This document shows positions 1-8,185 of a DNA stretch of 64,000 bases, in pieces. How positions within the stretch are numbered: the stretch's first letter is position 1; every line of letters begins with the position of its first letter. The DNA comes from Candidatus Wallbacteria bacterium. GTDB lineage: Bacteria; Muiribacteriota; JAQTZZ01. The stretch spans positions 1 to 64,000 of the forward strand of contig JAQTZZ010000005.1 of the NCBI GenBank assembly GCA_028687545.1. Direction: 5' to 3'. A program made the translations under genes and the position numbers. The notes under the pieces were generated by a model. That model was not told where the DNA came from and made no database searches. It saw nothing but the letters and a program-made list of their open reading frames with translations.

Positions 1-24
1 CAACGCTATAGTTTTTTTGGCCAT
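1..24 (-). CDS. Start of a truncated unknown gene
   Basis: Only the first eight codons lie inside the window and read MAKKTIAL. The start is supported by AAAGGAG seven bases upstream of the ATG. It follows the toxin-antitoxin pair on the same strand with a 64-base gap and may be cotranscribed. The product cannot be named from eight residues. Confidence 0.4.
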
Positions 25-88
25 CGGTTTGCTCCTTTATTGAAACTTGGTCGTGGAAATTTTGGAGTTTCCGATGGCTATTATATTT

Positions 89-511
89 TCAGACTGCTTT
101 TTTTACACCACTTCCGGGGATTTTATCAAATTCGGAGTCAGGTTGAATTAGAAAATCTACGGTTACAGGTATTGATCCAGGCGCGCGCCATCTCTGGGAA
201 GTTTTACGACCATTAGGATTTTTATCCGGTTTAAAACCGTTATCACGTAAGTTCTCTGAAAAAGTTTTATACAATTCTTTTTTGAACAATGCTAATGACA
301 AACCGATATCAAGATCAATTGTACCGGCATGCGTTTCCGCACCTGTTGGAAGTCTGTCTTGGTCGATTAACAAAGAGGGGACCAATCCTCCCACGACTAC
401 TACTTCATCCATTAAATTTCCGAGTTTGGTAGCAACATGTAAGCAAGTTTGTTTTACTAGTTCAAATTGTTCGAGTTTATATTCAGAAGCAAGCGCGGGT
501 TTATTAAGCAT
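89..511 (-). CDS. AbiEii-type nucleotidyltransferase toxin, probably truncated
   Basis: The 140-residue protein has the core of the AbiEii/AbiGii nucleotidyltransferase family: a GG pair at residues 41-42, the metal-binding DLD at 66-68 and a third Asp (VTVDFL) at 119. In type IV toxin-antitoxin systems such proteins transfer nucleotides and the AbiEi partner suppresses them; that role is known for the family and inferred here. The gene overlaps the upstream AbiEi-like gene by 8 bases. Relatives normally continue well past the third Asp, but here a TGA follows about 20 residues later, and the next start codon lies 65 bases beyond that stop. It may be a shortened or decayed toxin. Confidence 0.7.
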   Translation of the reverse strand: MLNKPALASEYKLEQFELVKQTCLHVATKLGNLMDEVVVVGGLVPSLLIDQDRLPTGAETHAGTIDLDIGLSLALFKKELYKTFSENLRDNGFKPDKNPNGRKTSQRWRAPGSIPVTVDFLIQPDSEFDKIPGSGVKKAV

Positions 512-1562
512 TATTTTTCCAATTCAGGAATCTGTTTTTCAATTCGCTCGCCACTTCTTCTGATCTTTCAGGATGCGCCTTTAAGTCAAGATAAACTTGT
601 AATGGATGTACGCAGTTAATGTCTTCCATTTTTTTTTCACCCAAGAAAACTTCGGTATCGTTTGGAATAAGCAACCACAGATTAGCGCCACGTGGGTCCT
701 TACGAAAACCGATTTTTTCATAAAACGTTTGATCGGGTTCTTTTTCCACGTAAATAGAACATATCCTGAATCCAGAGAATTTTGTATATGCCCAAGCTGC
801 CGCCAGTCCCGTAGCGGCATACTTTGCATTGTTCGCAACAGAGATTTCAGCTATTTTTTTTAGAAGTTCATCCCCGGAGCGTGCTGGCGCATGACCTCGA
901 ATGATAATGTGCTTATCAAGCTTATAGGATTCCCTCCACGAAGACAGTAATAATTCCGGATCTTTTGGTTTTACAGCAGATTCATTATTTCTCTGCAGAT
1001 AACCATCCTTCAATAGACGTGTCACGATTCTGCTCACAAAGCCTTCATCCAGATATGTAGCACGGGAAATTTCACGTTGCGTGAATGATTTTTCATGGTG
1101 GAGAAGCAGCCATCTGGTTACCCTGGAACTTTTCGGGGCGAATAGATTTGCAGGCCTTCCCTGGTTAAGAAATTGATTTCGATTTCCAGAGATGATGATT
1201 CTGAGTTTTGGGGCAATTATATGCGCATTGCCGCTGAGGTCAAACCACCCTATATTGTTTTGCTCACAGACCTTACGTCCAACTTCGCCCATGTATGCTG
1301 CTGCTATAAGTGGATATTTATCCGATTTCCCATTGACAATTTGATGCTGCTGGAGATATTGAATAGTGGAGTTTATATTTGCGGCACTTGTATTTATGAT
1401 AAAATTCACTTGAAAAGTCATTCCGAGTGCTTTAAGTGTTAAATCGCTTGAAATACTTTCGGTTCTATGAAAATCTAATTGTTCGTTTGTGACCCCTAAA
1501 ATAGCAGCAAAAGTCTCGGGGATTTTAGACATCATCGAAATATGCTCAGATTTGTACCTCAT
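504..1562 (-). CDS. AbiEi-family antitoxin / transcriptional regulator
   Basis: This 352-residue protein has a helix-turn-helix near residues 146-190 (TQREISRATYLDEGFVSRIV) inside a longer protein. Its C-terminus has the AbiEi-like features YAATGLAAAW and VHPLQVYLDL. AbiEi antitoxins bind inverted repeats in their own promoter and block the AbiEii partner, which here is encoded directly downstream with an 8-base overlap. No ribosome site precedes the ATG at 1562; a good promoter ends seven bases before it, so translation may be leaderless. Alternatively the start is Met10 or Met11. Family assignment is fairly secure; activity is inferred. Confidence 0.8.
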   Translation of the reverse strand: MRYKSEHISMMSKIPETFAAILGVTNEQLDFHRTESISSDLTLKALGMTFQVNFIINTSAANINSTIQYLQQHQIVNGKSDKYPLIAAAYMGEVGRKVCEQNNIGWFDLSGNAHIIAPKLRIIISGNRNQFLNQGRPANLFAPKSSRVTRWLLLHHEKSFTQREISRATYLDEGFVSRIVTRLLKDGYLQRNNESAVKPKDPELLLSSWRESYKLDKHIIIRGHAPARSGDELLKKIAEISVANNAKYAATGLAAAWAYTKFSGFRICSIYVEKEPDQTFYEKIGFRKDPRGANLWLLIPNDTEVFLGEKKMEDINCVHPLQVYLDLKAHPERSEEVASELKNRFLNWKNNA

Positions 1563-1569
1563 GCTTGTT

Positions 1570-1600
1570 TAAATACCAGGACTTGATTTAATTGTCAAGT
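1570..1600 (-). promoter_or_regulatory. Promoter and likely operator of the AbiEi/AbiEii pair
   Basis: On the minus strand a TTGACA box (1593-1598) and TATTTA box (1570-1575) are separated by exactly 17 bases. An inverted repeat ACTTGA/TCAAGT (1581-1586 and 1595-1600) covers the -35 box and spacer, and a further related half-site lies at 1613-1618. This fits autoregulation by the antitoxin. The -10 box ends seven bases before the ATG. Confidence 0.6.
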
Positions 1601-1749
1601 TATATAATTTAGACAAGTTGATTGTATTTTTTTGAGAAGTGCCACACTTTGTTTTTTTCTAAGATGGACTTATTTACAATATTTGGATAAAATGAGAAAA
1701 ATCACCCGCTGTCAGATCCGTGACCGCAGAGGCTGAAAAAGGAGCAGGA

Positions 1750-3849
1750 ATGATCAAACACAATTTCCATTTTACCCATAAAGAACTTGTTCTGGCTCTT
1801 GTCCTTTTTTTTACGCTCGTCTCAGCTTATGCAGATACCTTGAAAATAGGGCTTTACGATAACAAACCCAAGATTTTCCGCGATGAAAAAGGACAGGCTG
1901 CCGGGATCTTCGCGGACATACTCGCAGACATCGCTGCCAGAGAACATCTGCAGATCGAATATGTATACGGCAACTGGCCGCAGGGGCTCGGCCGGCTCTC
2001 AAGCGGCGAAATCGACATCATGCCTGATGTGTGCTATACGGAAGCCCGGGCCCAGCTGTATGATTTCGGTGCCGTACCGGTACTGTCAGACTGGTTCCAG
2101 GTGTACTCCAGAAGGAAAGAACCTGTCACTTCCATCCTTGACCTGAACTGCCACAGGATCGGAGTGCTGGCGCAATCCGTACAGCAGGACATGTTCGTGA
2201 ACATGAGCCGCGATTTCGGGATCAACCCTGAAGTCATCGGGCTGGACGATTATCCGCTGCTCGTATCAGCACTGGCTGAAGGGAAAGTTGATTTTGCGAT
2301 TTTCAACCGCTATTTCATCCCTTCCGGGGATTTGGCCGGACAGATCAGGGAAACACCTGTGATCTTCAATCCCACACGCCTGCATTTCGCCTATACAAAA
2401 GGCAGGCATGCAGACCTGATCGTCAGCATGGACCGCTGCCTCAAGGAACTTCAGCAGGATCCTGACTCTGCATATTACAAGGCATTACGCAAATGGACTG
2501 ACCGCGCTCAGGTGCCGCTTGTCTCGAACAGATTCAGATCTCTGCTTTTCGTGGTTTTCTGTTTTTTAATCGCACTGGCTGTGTATTCCTATTTTCAGAG
2601 TCGCCAGGTGATCCGGAAAACCGCTGAACTCTCAGCCAAGACAGGTGCCCTGAAAAAGGCTCAGGCCGAGGCCCAGAACAGGGAGCGCCTGTTTTCCCTT
2701 GGCCAGATGGCAGGCGGAATCGCCCATGATTTCAACAATATTCTCTCCACTATCATCGGTTATGCAGAGTCACTTCATGATTACAATGCCAAAAAGTACA
2801 ATGACAGGCGGATCGGGGAAAATACTGAAGTGATCCTCAACGCAGCAGGTGATGCTGCAGTCCTGGTCACACGCATGCGCGAGTTCTACCGCAAGCAGGA
2901 TGAGAATGCTGCGCCCCAGCTTGTCAGCCTGAAAATGATGGCCAGGGAAGTGGTCAAGCTCGTACAGCCCAGGTTTGCCCTTGAATCCTATGTGGGAGGT
3001 CGGGAACTCTCCCTGCACTCCGAAATCCAGGACGTGCCGCTGGTGGCAGGCATTGAGAGCCAGCTCAAGGAGATCCTGCTAAACCTGATCTTCAATTCAG
3101 TGGACGCCTGCAGGGAAGGCGGGGAAGTGACTCTGCGCATGGTTCCGGAAGGAGAGAATGTCCTGATCGAAGTTTCAGACACAGGCACAGGCATGGACAG
3201 CGAAACACTTGCTCAGTTATTCGAGCCCTTTTTCACCACCAAGGGTGAGAACGGGACAGGCCTGGGCATGAGCATGGTGAAGGAGATAGTGGAAAGGCAC
3301 AATGGCAGGGTGAGTGTGAAGTCCGAGCCAGGCAAAGGCACTGCAGTCTCGATCCTTCTGTCTGCCGCGAAAAGTCGGGAAGGATCGGATAAGCCGGAAA
3401 CAGGAGCTGCAGGCAGGACCCTCTCGATCGTTGCAGTGGAAGACGATCTGCGGGCTCTGCAGGCCTTGTCCCTCATGCTTCTCTCAGACGGCCACAAGGT
3501 GCGCACTTACAGCCTGGCTAAGGAAGCACTGGAATCAATGCTCAGATACAGGCCTGACCTTCTGATCACAGATGACGGCATGCCTGGCATGAGCGGCACT
3601 GAGCTTGCCGAAGAAGCCAAAAAGATCTGTCCAGGGCTCAAAGTGATCCTGTTCAGCGGATTCGATCCGAGCCTTAAAAAGAAGAAGGAGTCGTGCGCTG
3701 CAGATCTCAGCCTGCCTAAACCAATCACTTTAACTGAAATGCAGAAAGCGCTCAATACCTTGTTCCCAGCCGGGCAGCCGGAAACAGGAAAAAATCTTTT
3801 TAGAACGAACACTGAATCCGATGGATTTAATGATCGGACATTTCAATAA
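1750..3849 (+). CDS. Hybrid sensor kinase with periplasmic solute-binding sensor
   Basis: I chose the ATG at 1750 because AGGAG lies six bases upstream; an in-frame GTG at 1720 has no such site. The 699-residue protein has a signal segment (about 11-28), a bacterial SBP_3-type binding domain (about 30-250), a membrane helix (about 263-282), a coiled linker, a dimerisation/phosphoacceptor domain with GGIAHDFNN (His326), an ATPase domain with GTGLGMSMV, and a C-terminal receiver domain with LLITDDGMPG. The layout resembles BvgS/EvgS-like kinases that sense a small ligand in the periplasm. No response regulator overlaps it; the HTH-REC gene 255 bases downstream is a possible partner, which is inference only. 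Confidence 0.9.
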   Translation: MIKHNFHFTHKELVLALVLFFTLVSAYADTLKIGLYDNKPKIFRDEKGQAAGIFADILADIAAREHLQIEYVYGNWPQGLGRLSSGEIDIMPDVCYTEARAQLYDFGAVPVLSDWFQVYSRRKEPVTSILDLNCHRIGVLAQSVQQDMFVNMSRDFGINPEVIGLDDYPLLVSALAEGKVDFAIFNRYFIPSGDLAGQIRETPVIFNPTRLHFAYTKGRHADLIVSMDRCLKELQQDPDSAYYKALRKWTDRAQVPLVSNRFRSLLFVVFCFLIALAVYSYFQSRQVIRKTAELSAKTGALKKAQAEAQNRERLFSLGQMAGGIAHDFNNILSTIIGYAESLHDYNAKKYNDRRIGENTEVILNAAGDAAVLVTRMREFYRKQDENAAPQLVSLKMMAREVVKLVQPRFALESYVGGRELSLHSEIQDVPLVAGIESQLKEILLNLIFNSVDACREGGEVTLRMVPEGENVLIEVSDTGTGMDSETLAQLFEPFFTTKGENGTGLGMSMVKEIVERHNGRVSVKSEPGKGTAVSILLSAAKSREGSDKPETGAAGRTLSIVAVEDDLRALQALSLMLLSDGHKVRTYSLAKEALESMLRYRPDLLITDDGMPGMSGTELAEEAKKICPGLKVILFSGFDPSLKKKKESCAADLSLPKPITLTEMQKALNTLFPAGQPETGKNLFRTNTESDGFNDRTFQ

Positions 3850-4025
3850 TCCAAACAATAGTCAAGAGAAAACTCCTTTTCAAGGCTGATCAAAAACAGC
3901 TGAGGCTGTGCTTGAATTTCAGGGTCTGGAATCATGCCAATGGCGGATTTCACAGGGATACCCGGGATTTTTAATTACAGATTATCACCTTAGTATCAGG
4001 TCAGGGAAAATCTAAAAAAAAGGAT

Positions 4026-4053
4026 TTGACTTGACAACTTTTCGTGCTATAGT
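4026..4053 (+). promoter_or_regulatory. Putative promoter of the first HTH-REC gene
   Basis: TTGACT (4026-4031), a 16-base spacer and TATAGT (4048-4053) stand about 50 bases before the HTH-REC start. An overlapping alternative is TTGACA (4031-4036) with a -10-like TTAAAT at 4053-4058. The rest of the 254-base gap (3850-4103) shows only a weak CAGC/GCTG hairpin near 3897. Confidence 0.5.
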
Positions 4054-4103
4054 TAAATCAGCAAACGATGCATAAACTGCAATCAAGATATAACTAACAA
4101 TGT

Positions 4104-4694
4104 ATGCTAAGTCTGCTAACGAAACAAACGGGCAAAACAATTAGAAACAAGACTTTCACTACTTTTGATATTTCAAAGATCCTTGAAGTTCATCCAAGCA
4201 CTGTATCCAGATGGATAAACGAAGGAAAATTAAAAGCATTCAACACTCCAGGCAGCCATAAACGAGTTTCAGATAAAAATCTGCTGGAATTCTTAAAAAA
4301 GTATGATATGCCGATCCCTGATTCCTTGAACCACGAAAAGAAAATTCTGGTCGTTGATGATGATGAAGTTGTTTCAAAGCTGATCAAAAAGATTTTGGAA
4401 GGAAGAAGAAAATACAAAGTATTTATCGCCAAGGATGGATTCCAGGCCGGGGAAGCAGTCAGCGATTTTGAACCGGGCCTGGTAATTTTGGACATCATGC
4501 TTCCAGGGATCAATGGCTACGACGTCTGCAAAATGATCAAAGAAAAGCATAAAAAAATAAAGATACTTGGGATCACTGGTTATGACACAGAGGAGAATAT
4601 CCGCAAAATGCTTGCCTCAGGTGCGGATGATTTAATGGTAAAACCCGTTGTAACCAGTGAACTGGTGAAAAAAGTCGGTTCGTTTTTCAAGTGA
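4104..4694 (+). CDS. HTH (excisionase/MerR-like) - receiver regulator
   Basis: The 196-residue protein joins a small winged-helix/excisionase-type DNA-binding domain (about 17-62, DISKILEVHPSTVSRWI) to a full receiver domain (about 79-196). The receiver has the acidic pocket DDD (85-87), phosphoacceptor Asp130 (LVILDIMLPG) and the conserved KP near the end. It is a close paralogue of the protein at 17602-18561, so related regulators bracket the gas vesicle genes. It ends 46 bases before gvpA. Control of the vesicle genes is inferred from position. The start is uncertain: the ATG lacks a ribosome site, and alignment with the paralogue suggests translation could begin about 12 codons later at a non-ATG codon. 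Confidence 0.8.
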   Translation: MLSLLTKQTGKTIRNKTFTTFDISKILEVHPSTVSRWINEGKLKAFNTPGSHKRVSDKNLLEFLKKYDMPIPDSLNHEKKILVVDDDEVVSKLIKKILEGRRKYKVFIAKDGFQAGEAVSDFEPGLVILDIMLPGINGYDVCKMIKEKHKKIKILGITGYDTEENIRKMLASGADDLMVKPVVTSELVKKVGSFFK

Positions 4695-4740
4695 ACAGGA
4701 TCGAAATTCCTGACAATCTCAGTGAAGGGAGGTGAAAAAC

Positions 4741-4947
4741 ATGGCAGTCGAAAAAGCAATCGGTTCCAGCAGTCTGGTCGAGGTTATCGACAGGATTCTT
4801 GACAAGGGCGTTGTAGTTGACGCCTGGGTCAGAGTCTCGCTGGTCGGCATCGAGATCCTCGCGATTGAAGCCAGGGTCGTAGTGGCATCAGTCGAAACTT
4901 ACCTGAAGTATGCGGAAGCCATCGGCCTGACGGCGACAGCGGCGTAA
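4741..4947 (+). CDS. gvpA: Gas vesicle shell protein GvpA (copy 1)
   Basis: This 68-residue protein is the major gas vesicle shell subunit. It carries the classic GvpA core [20 protein letters not shown] followed by [20 protein letters not shown]. Subunits polymerise into the rib structure of a hollow, gas-permeable protein shell in the cytoplasm. The ATG at 4741 follows a strong GGGAGGTG; the in-frame GTG at 4732 lies inside that ribosome site and is rejected. The protein is identical to the second copy at 5022-5228. Confidence 0.97.
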   Translation: MAVEKAIGSSSLVEVIDRILDKGVVVDAWVRVSLVGIEILAIEARVVVASVETYLKYAEAIGLTATAA

Positions 4948-4960
4948 GGATCGCGCACTA

Positions 4961-4995
4961 ACGGACTGCAGCATCAGTAAGATGCAACAGTCCGT
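4961..4995 (+). promoter_or_regulatory. RNA hairpin between the two gvpA genes
   Basis: ACGGACTG (4961-4968) pairs with CAGTCCGT (4988-4995), and an inner GCATC (4971-4975) pairs with GATGC (4981-4985) around an AGTAA loop. No T-run follows, so a simple terminator is unlikely. It could protect the upstream gvpA message or act as a processing or partial-attenuation site; this is inference. Confidence 0.6.
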
Positions 4996-5021
4996 AAGAA
5001 AAATCTAACAAGGAGACACAA

Positions 5022-5228
5022 ATGGCAGTCGAAAAAGCAATCGGTTCCAGCAGTCTGGTCGAGGTTATTGACAGGATTCTTGACAAGGGCGTGGTAGTTG
5101 ATGCATGGGTGAGAGTATCACTTGTCGGCATCGAGATCCTTGCGATTGAAGCCAGAGTCGTAGTGGCATCAGTCGAAACTTACCTGAAGTATGCGGAAGC
5201 CATCGGCTTAACTGCAACAGCAGCATAA
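5022..5228 (+). CDS. gvpA: Gas vesicle shell protein GvpA (copy 2)
   Basis: The 68-residue product is identical at every residue to copy 1, yet I count 16 base differences, all silent. The 45-base start and a central stretch of about 50 bases are unchanged. The ribosome site is AAGGAG seven bases before the ATG. Two copies of the most abundant shell subunit presumably raise its dosage, as is seen in other vesicle clusters with repeated gvpA genes. The pattern fits an old duplication under strong purifying selection with possible gene conversion. Confidence 0.97.
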   Translation: MAVEKAIGSSSLVEVIDRILDKGVVVDAWVRVSLVGIEILAIEARVVVASVETYLKYAEAIGLTATAA

Positions 5229-5285
5229 ACTGACATCAGGGGGGAGCTTGCCGGGTCATCCTCACATCCCAAGCAGGACCAGAGC

Positions 5286-5999
5286 ATGATTCGCCAAGAA
5301 GTTCCTTCCCGAAGCGGAGTATTTATGAGACCGGAAGTAACGGATCTGAAGAACGCAGCTGAGAACGTCATTTCATTTTATGAAGAAAAGATCGACAGCG
5401 TAGGAGCGGTTTTCGACAACACCCAGATTTTTGACAATTTTCAGGAAGCCTTTCTTGAAGATAAGGAAGAGGGTCAAAAAATCAAGACTGAGTTGCGGAA
5501 CATCCTTGCCCAGAACGAGCACTTGAGAAAAAAAGACTTTGACAAAATAACGCACAATGTAATCTCCGCCCAGGAAGAGCTGGAAACTGAAGTCAAGAAT
5601 TTATTAAAAAGCTATCTTAATCAGCAGCGGGAAATGTCGCGTACTCTGAGGGAGAATCTGGCTGAATTTAAAGCCGCCCTTGTCAAAGGCGATCTGCAGA
5701 GGGTCAAGAAATTTCAGGAAATGATCAAAGAGATCCTGGCCAGTCAGGATTTCAGGAAAGAAGAAGCCAATTCCAAGTTGAAGGAATTTCAGAAAGAGCA
5801 GCAGGAGATGGCAAAAAAACTTAAGGAACTTTTAATCAAGGGAAATCAGCTTCGGATCAAGGATCTCAAGGAAATGTTCCGCGAGTTCATGGTTCAGCAT
5901 AAAGAGCGGCTGGCTCGCAGGAAAGAAAGAAGAAAAGAAGTAGACATACTGCTTGGACGAATAAAAAATTCAACGGAGGTCAGCCATATAGAGACTTAA
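5286..5999 (+). CDS. Helical, GvpC-like gas vesicle protein (tentative)
   Basis: This 237-residue protein is almost entirely charged helix and probable coiled coil. Imperfect repeats can be seen: QQREMSRTLRENL...ALVKGDLQRVKKFQEMIKEI and EQQEMAKKLKELLIKGNQLR...KEMFREF, and a related stretch near residues 69-95. GvpC, which clamps the outside of the vesicle, is also built of helical repeats rich in E, Q and K, but this protein lacks the typical AEKQAQEL signature, so the link rests on position and texture. It starts 57 bases after gvpA. The true start may be the ATG at 5325 (GGAG upstream) instead of 5286 (AGGA upstream). Confidence 0.6.
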   Translation: MIRQEVPSRSGVFMRPEVTDLKNAAENVISFYEEKIDSVGAVFDNTQIFDNFQEAFLEDKEEGQKIKTELRNILAQNEHLRKKDFDKITHNVISAQEELETEVKNLLKSYLNQQREMSRTLRENLAEFKAALVKGDLQRVKKFQEMIKEILASQDFRKEEANSKLKEFQKEQQEMAKKLKELLIKGNQLRIKDLKEMFREFMVQHKERLARRKERRKEVDILLGRIKNSTEVSHIET

Positions 6000-6056
6000 A
6001 GAAAAGTTTCGGACCAGGAAGAGCTAATAATTCAATCACGAACAAGGAGGAACAAA

Positions 6057-6863
6057 ATGGGAATCTCTGAAAGCATGAAAGGTATCGCCGAAAACATCGC
6101 CAGTTCCAAACAGGAACGGACAAAAACACTTGTCGGAATACTCTCCGACACCCGTACGATTTTGAGTAAAGCCAGGGACACTGTAAAGGACTTTTCAAAG
6201 GATCGGGAAAAAATGGCTGAGGAGCAGGCCAAGAATCTTTCCGATTTCGCCGGGACTCTGTCCAAAAATGTTGAGTCCATGCTGACTGAATTCAAGACGA
6301 ATCGCAAAGATATGAGCGAGGAGCAGGCAAAAAAAATGGCGGACTTTGTGAAAAATCTTTCCAAAGAAGTAGAGGAAATTAAAACCTCAGCCAATCAGAA
6401 AGTGAAAGAGTTCAAGGAAGCTCATGTCCAGATGTCTGAAAATTTAAAAAATGATCTGGCGAAAAATGTCAGGGAGATCGCGAATCACACGAAAGAGCTC
6501 CGGAAAAATGCCAGGAAACTGGTAGGTGAATATAGTGCTGACATGAAAAAAGCTAAAGAAGCCTGGCAGAATCGGGATACTGCTTCCATCAAAACCAGAA
6601 AAGCAGTTTCAGCGCCTAAACCTGCCGTAGAAAAAGCCTCAACAGTAAAAGAGTCTGTGGAAGAAAAGGTGGAAGCCAGGGAAACCGGAAGTGACCTGCA
6701 CGGCACGGTTCTGAAGCTGATCAGCAAGCATCACAAGGGTATCAGTGTAGGAGATATGGAAACTAAACTTGGAGTGATGCGGGCCAGGCTCGGCCAGGTA
6801 GCCAAAAAACTTCTGGATGAAGGCAAGGTCAGGAAAGAGGAGAATCTATATTTCCCTGAGTAG
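6057..6863 (+). CDS. GvpC-like repeat protein with C-terminal winged helix
   Basis: The first 190 or so residues of this 268-residue protein are helical repeats that resemble GvpC. The units KMAEEQAKNLSDFAGTLSK and DMSEEQAKKMADFVKNLSK recur about 33-36 residues apart, close to the 33-residue GvpC repeat. A linker rich in A, P, V and E (about 190-210) leads to a compact domain (about 213-268) with VLKLISKHHKGISVGDMETK and LLDEGKVRKEENLYF, which looks like a winged-helix fold. A GvpC-type clamp carrying a possible nucleic-acid or protein-binding module is unusual. The ribosome site is AAGGAGG before the ATG. Confidence 0.72.
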   Translation: MGISESMKGIAENIASSKQERTKTLVGILSDTRTILSKARDTVKDFSKDREKMAEEQAKNLSDFAGTLSKNVESMLTEFKTNRKDMSEEQAKKMADFVKNLSKEVEEIKTSANQKVKEFKEAHVQMSENLKNDLAKNVREIANHTKELRKNARKLVGEYSADMKKAKEAWQNRDTASIKTRKAVSAPKPAVEKASTVKESVEEKVEARETGSDLHGTVLKLISKHHKGISVGDMETKLGVMRARLGQVAKKLLDEGKVRKEENLYFPE

Positions 6864-6921
6864 GAAGACAGGTTCCTGTCAAAGATGAGAATATCAATAA
6901 ACCTGGAAAGAGGTGAGGAAA

Positions 6922-7875
6922 ATGATTGATGAGATGATTACAGTGCTTGAGGCCAGTCCGATGCCTGATTTTGTAGAAACTAAATACATCAAAGCCGTCA
7001 CAGAGAGATCCCTTTCATATATCAAGGCTGGTTTTCCAGTCCATTTCAGAGGGATCTCAGGTACAGGCAAGACTACACTTGCCATGCATGTGGCAAGCAA
7101 AGTCAACAGACCTGTGGTGATGATCCACGGGGACGAGGAATTCACGACTTCCAACCTTGTCGGTGGAGAATATGGCTACAGGCTCAGGAAAGTCGTGGAC
7201 AGGTATGTCTCACGGGTTGTGAAAACCGATGAAGACATGGTCAAGCGCTGGGTGGACAATCGTCTGACTGTAGCATGCAAATACGGATTCACATTGATCT
7301 ATGATGAATTCACCCGCTCCAGGCCTGAGGCAAACAATATTCTGCTTTCGATTCTGCAGGAGAAGATGATGGATCTGCCTGTCGGAAGAGGCAGCGAAGA
7401 ACAGTACCTGAGGGTTGATCCTGACTTCACCTCCATCTTTACCTCCAATCCCGAGGAATACGCCGGAGTCCACAGGAGCCAGGATGCGTTAAGGGACAGG
7501 ATGATAACCATGGACCTGGATCATTTCGATTACGAGACAGAGGTAGCCATCACTCAATCAAAATCCAAACTTTCCAGAGCAGACACAGAGATGATAGTGA
7601 ATATCGTAAGGGGTTTAAGGGAATCCGGGAAGTGCGAATTCTCACCCACGATCCGCGGCAGCATCATGATTGCCAAAACATTCAAGATCCAGGGCGCTTC
7701 TAGAGCGAAACCCAACGGAGCTTTTTTGCAGGTCTGCCAGGATATCCTGGCCTCAGAAACAAGCAGGGTCGGCTCTAAAACCAATCAAAGCAGGGTGAAA
7801 GACATAGTCAAGGATCTGGTCGAGAAACATACCAGAGGGAGTAAACCGGATGAAGAGAATCCAGCAGTTAACTGA
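6922..7875 (+). CDS. gvpN: Gas vesicle AAA+ ATPase GvpN
   Basis: GvpN is a MoxR-type AAA+ ATPase needed for vesicles to enlarge to full width. The 317-residue protein has Walker A GISGTGKT at residues 44-51, the family stretch VVMIHGDEEFTTSNLVGGEYG, Walker B LIYDEFTRSRPE and sensor-like FTSNPEEYAG. I chose the ATG at 6922, preceded by AGGTGAGG, over the GTG at 6913. The last 26 bases overlap the next gene, suggesting translational coupling. Confidence 0.96.
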   Translation: MIDEMITVLEASPMPDFVETKYIKAVTERSLSYIKAGFPVHFRGISGTGKTTLAMHVASKVNRPVVMIHGDEEFTTSNLVGGEYGYRLRKVVDRYVSRVVKTDEDMVKRWVDNRLTVACKYGFTLIYDEFTRSRPEANNILLSILQEKMMDLPVGRGSEEQYLRVDPDFTSIFTSNPEEYAGVHRSQDALRDRMITMDLDHFDYETEVAITQSKSKLSRADTEMIVNIVRGLRESGKCEFSPTIRGSIMIAKTFKIQGASRAKPNGAFLQVCQDILASETSRVGSKTNQSRVKDIVKDLVEKHTRGSKPDEENPAVN

Positions 7876-8164
7876 TATCAGGGACATCAAAAGCATGCAG
7901 ACGATAGGCGGGAGATGCGTGCCCAAGGTTCAAAGATCCGCCTTTTTAGAATTGTATACTTTGGCACGGGAGAAAGACAGACTGGAGAAAGAGGCTTTTT
8001 CGCTGGATAAAAGAAGAAACGCGATCCGCAGACGTCTGGATACCATCCACAACTGGATCGAGAAATTGCAGAAAGAAATTTTCGAAAAGCAAAAGCCCAG
8101 GACTTTAAACATGGCTGGAAATGTTCCGGCCAAGCCGTTGAAAACGTTTTCTTTGAAGTATTAA
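7850..8164 (+). CDS. Small helical gas vesicle cluster protein, unnamed
   Basis: The 104-residue basic protein has a central helical stretch (FLELYTLAREKDRLEKEAFS and following, about 31-85) likely to form a coiled coil. It starts inside the end of gvpN with a 26-base overlap, and GAGGGAG lies about ten bases before the ATG. Small coiled-coil proteins of this type occur in vesicle operons, but I cannot assign it a gvp letter. A structural or chaperone role in vesicle assembly is inferred from context. Confidence 0.7.
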   Translation: MKRIQQLTDIRDIKSMQTIGGRCVPKVQRSAFLELYTLAREKDRLEKEAFSLDKRRNAIRRRLDTIHNWIEKLQKEIFEKQKPRTLNMAGNVPAKPLKTFSLKY

Positions 8165-8185
8165 TCACCGGAAAGGGGAATCAGA

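Noticed and set aside
4732-4740. Three-codon extension of the first GvpA (GTG start)
   Set aside because: The GTG is part of the GGGAGGTG ribosome site, and the second, identical GvpA begins at the equivalent of 4741.
4741-5228. Mobile duplication or CRISPR-like repeat
   Set aside because: The two repeated blocks are complete gvpA genes with silent changes; there are no spacers, transposase or inverted ends.
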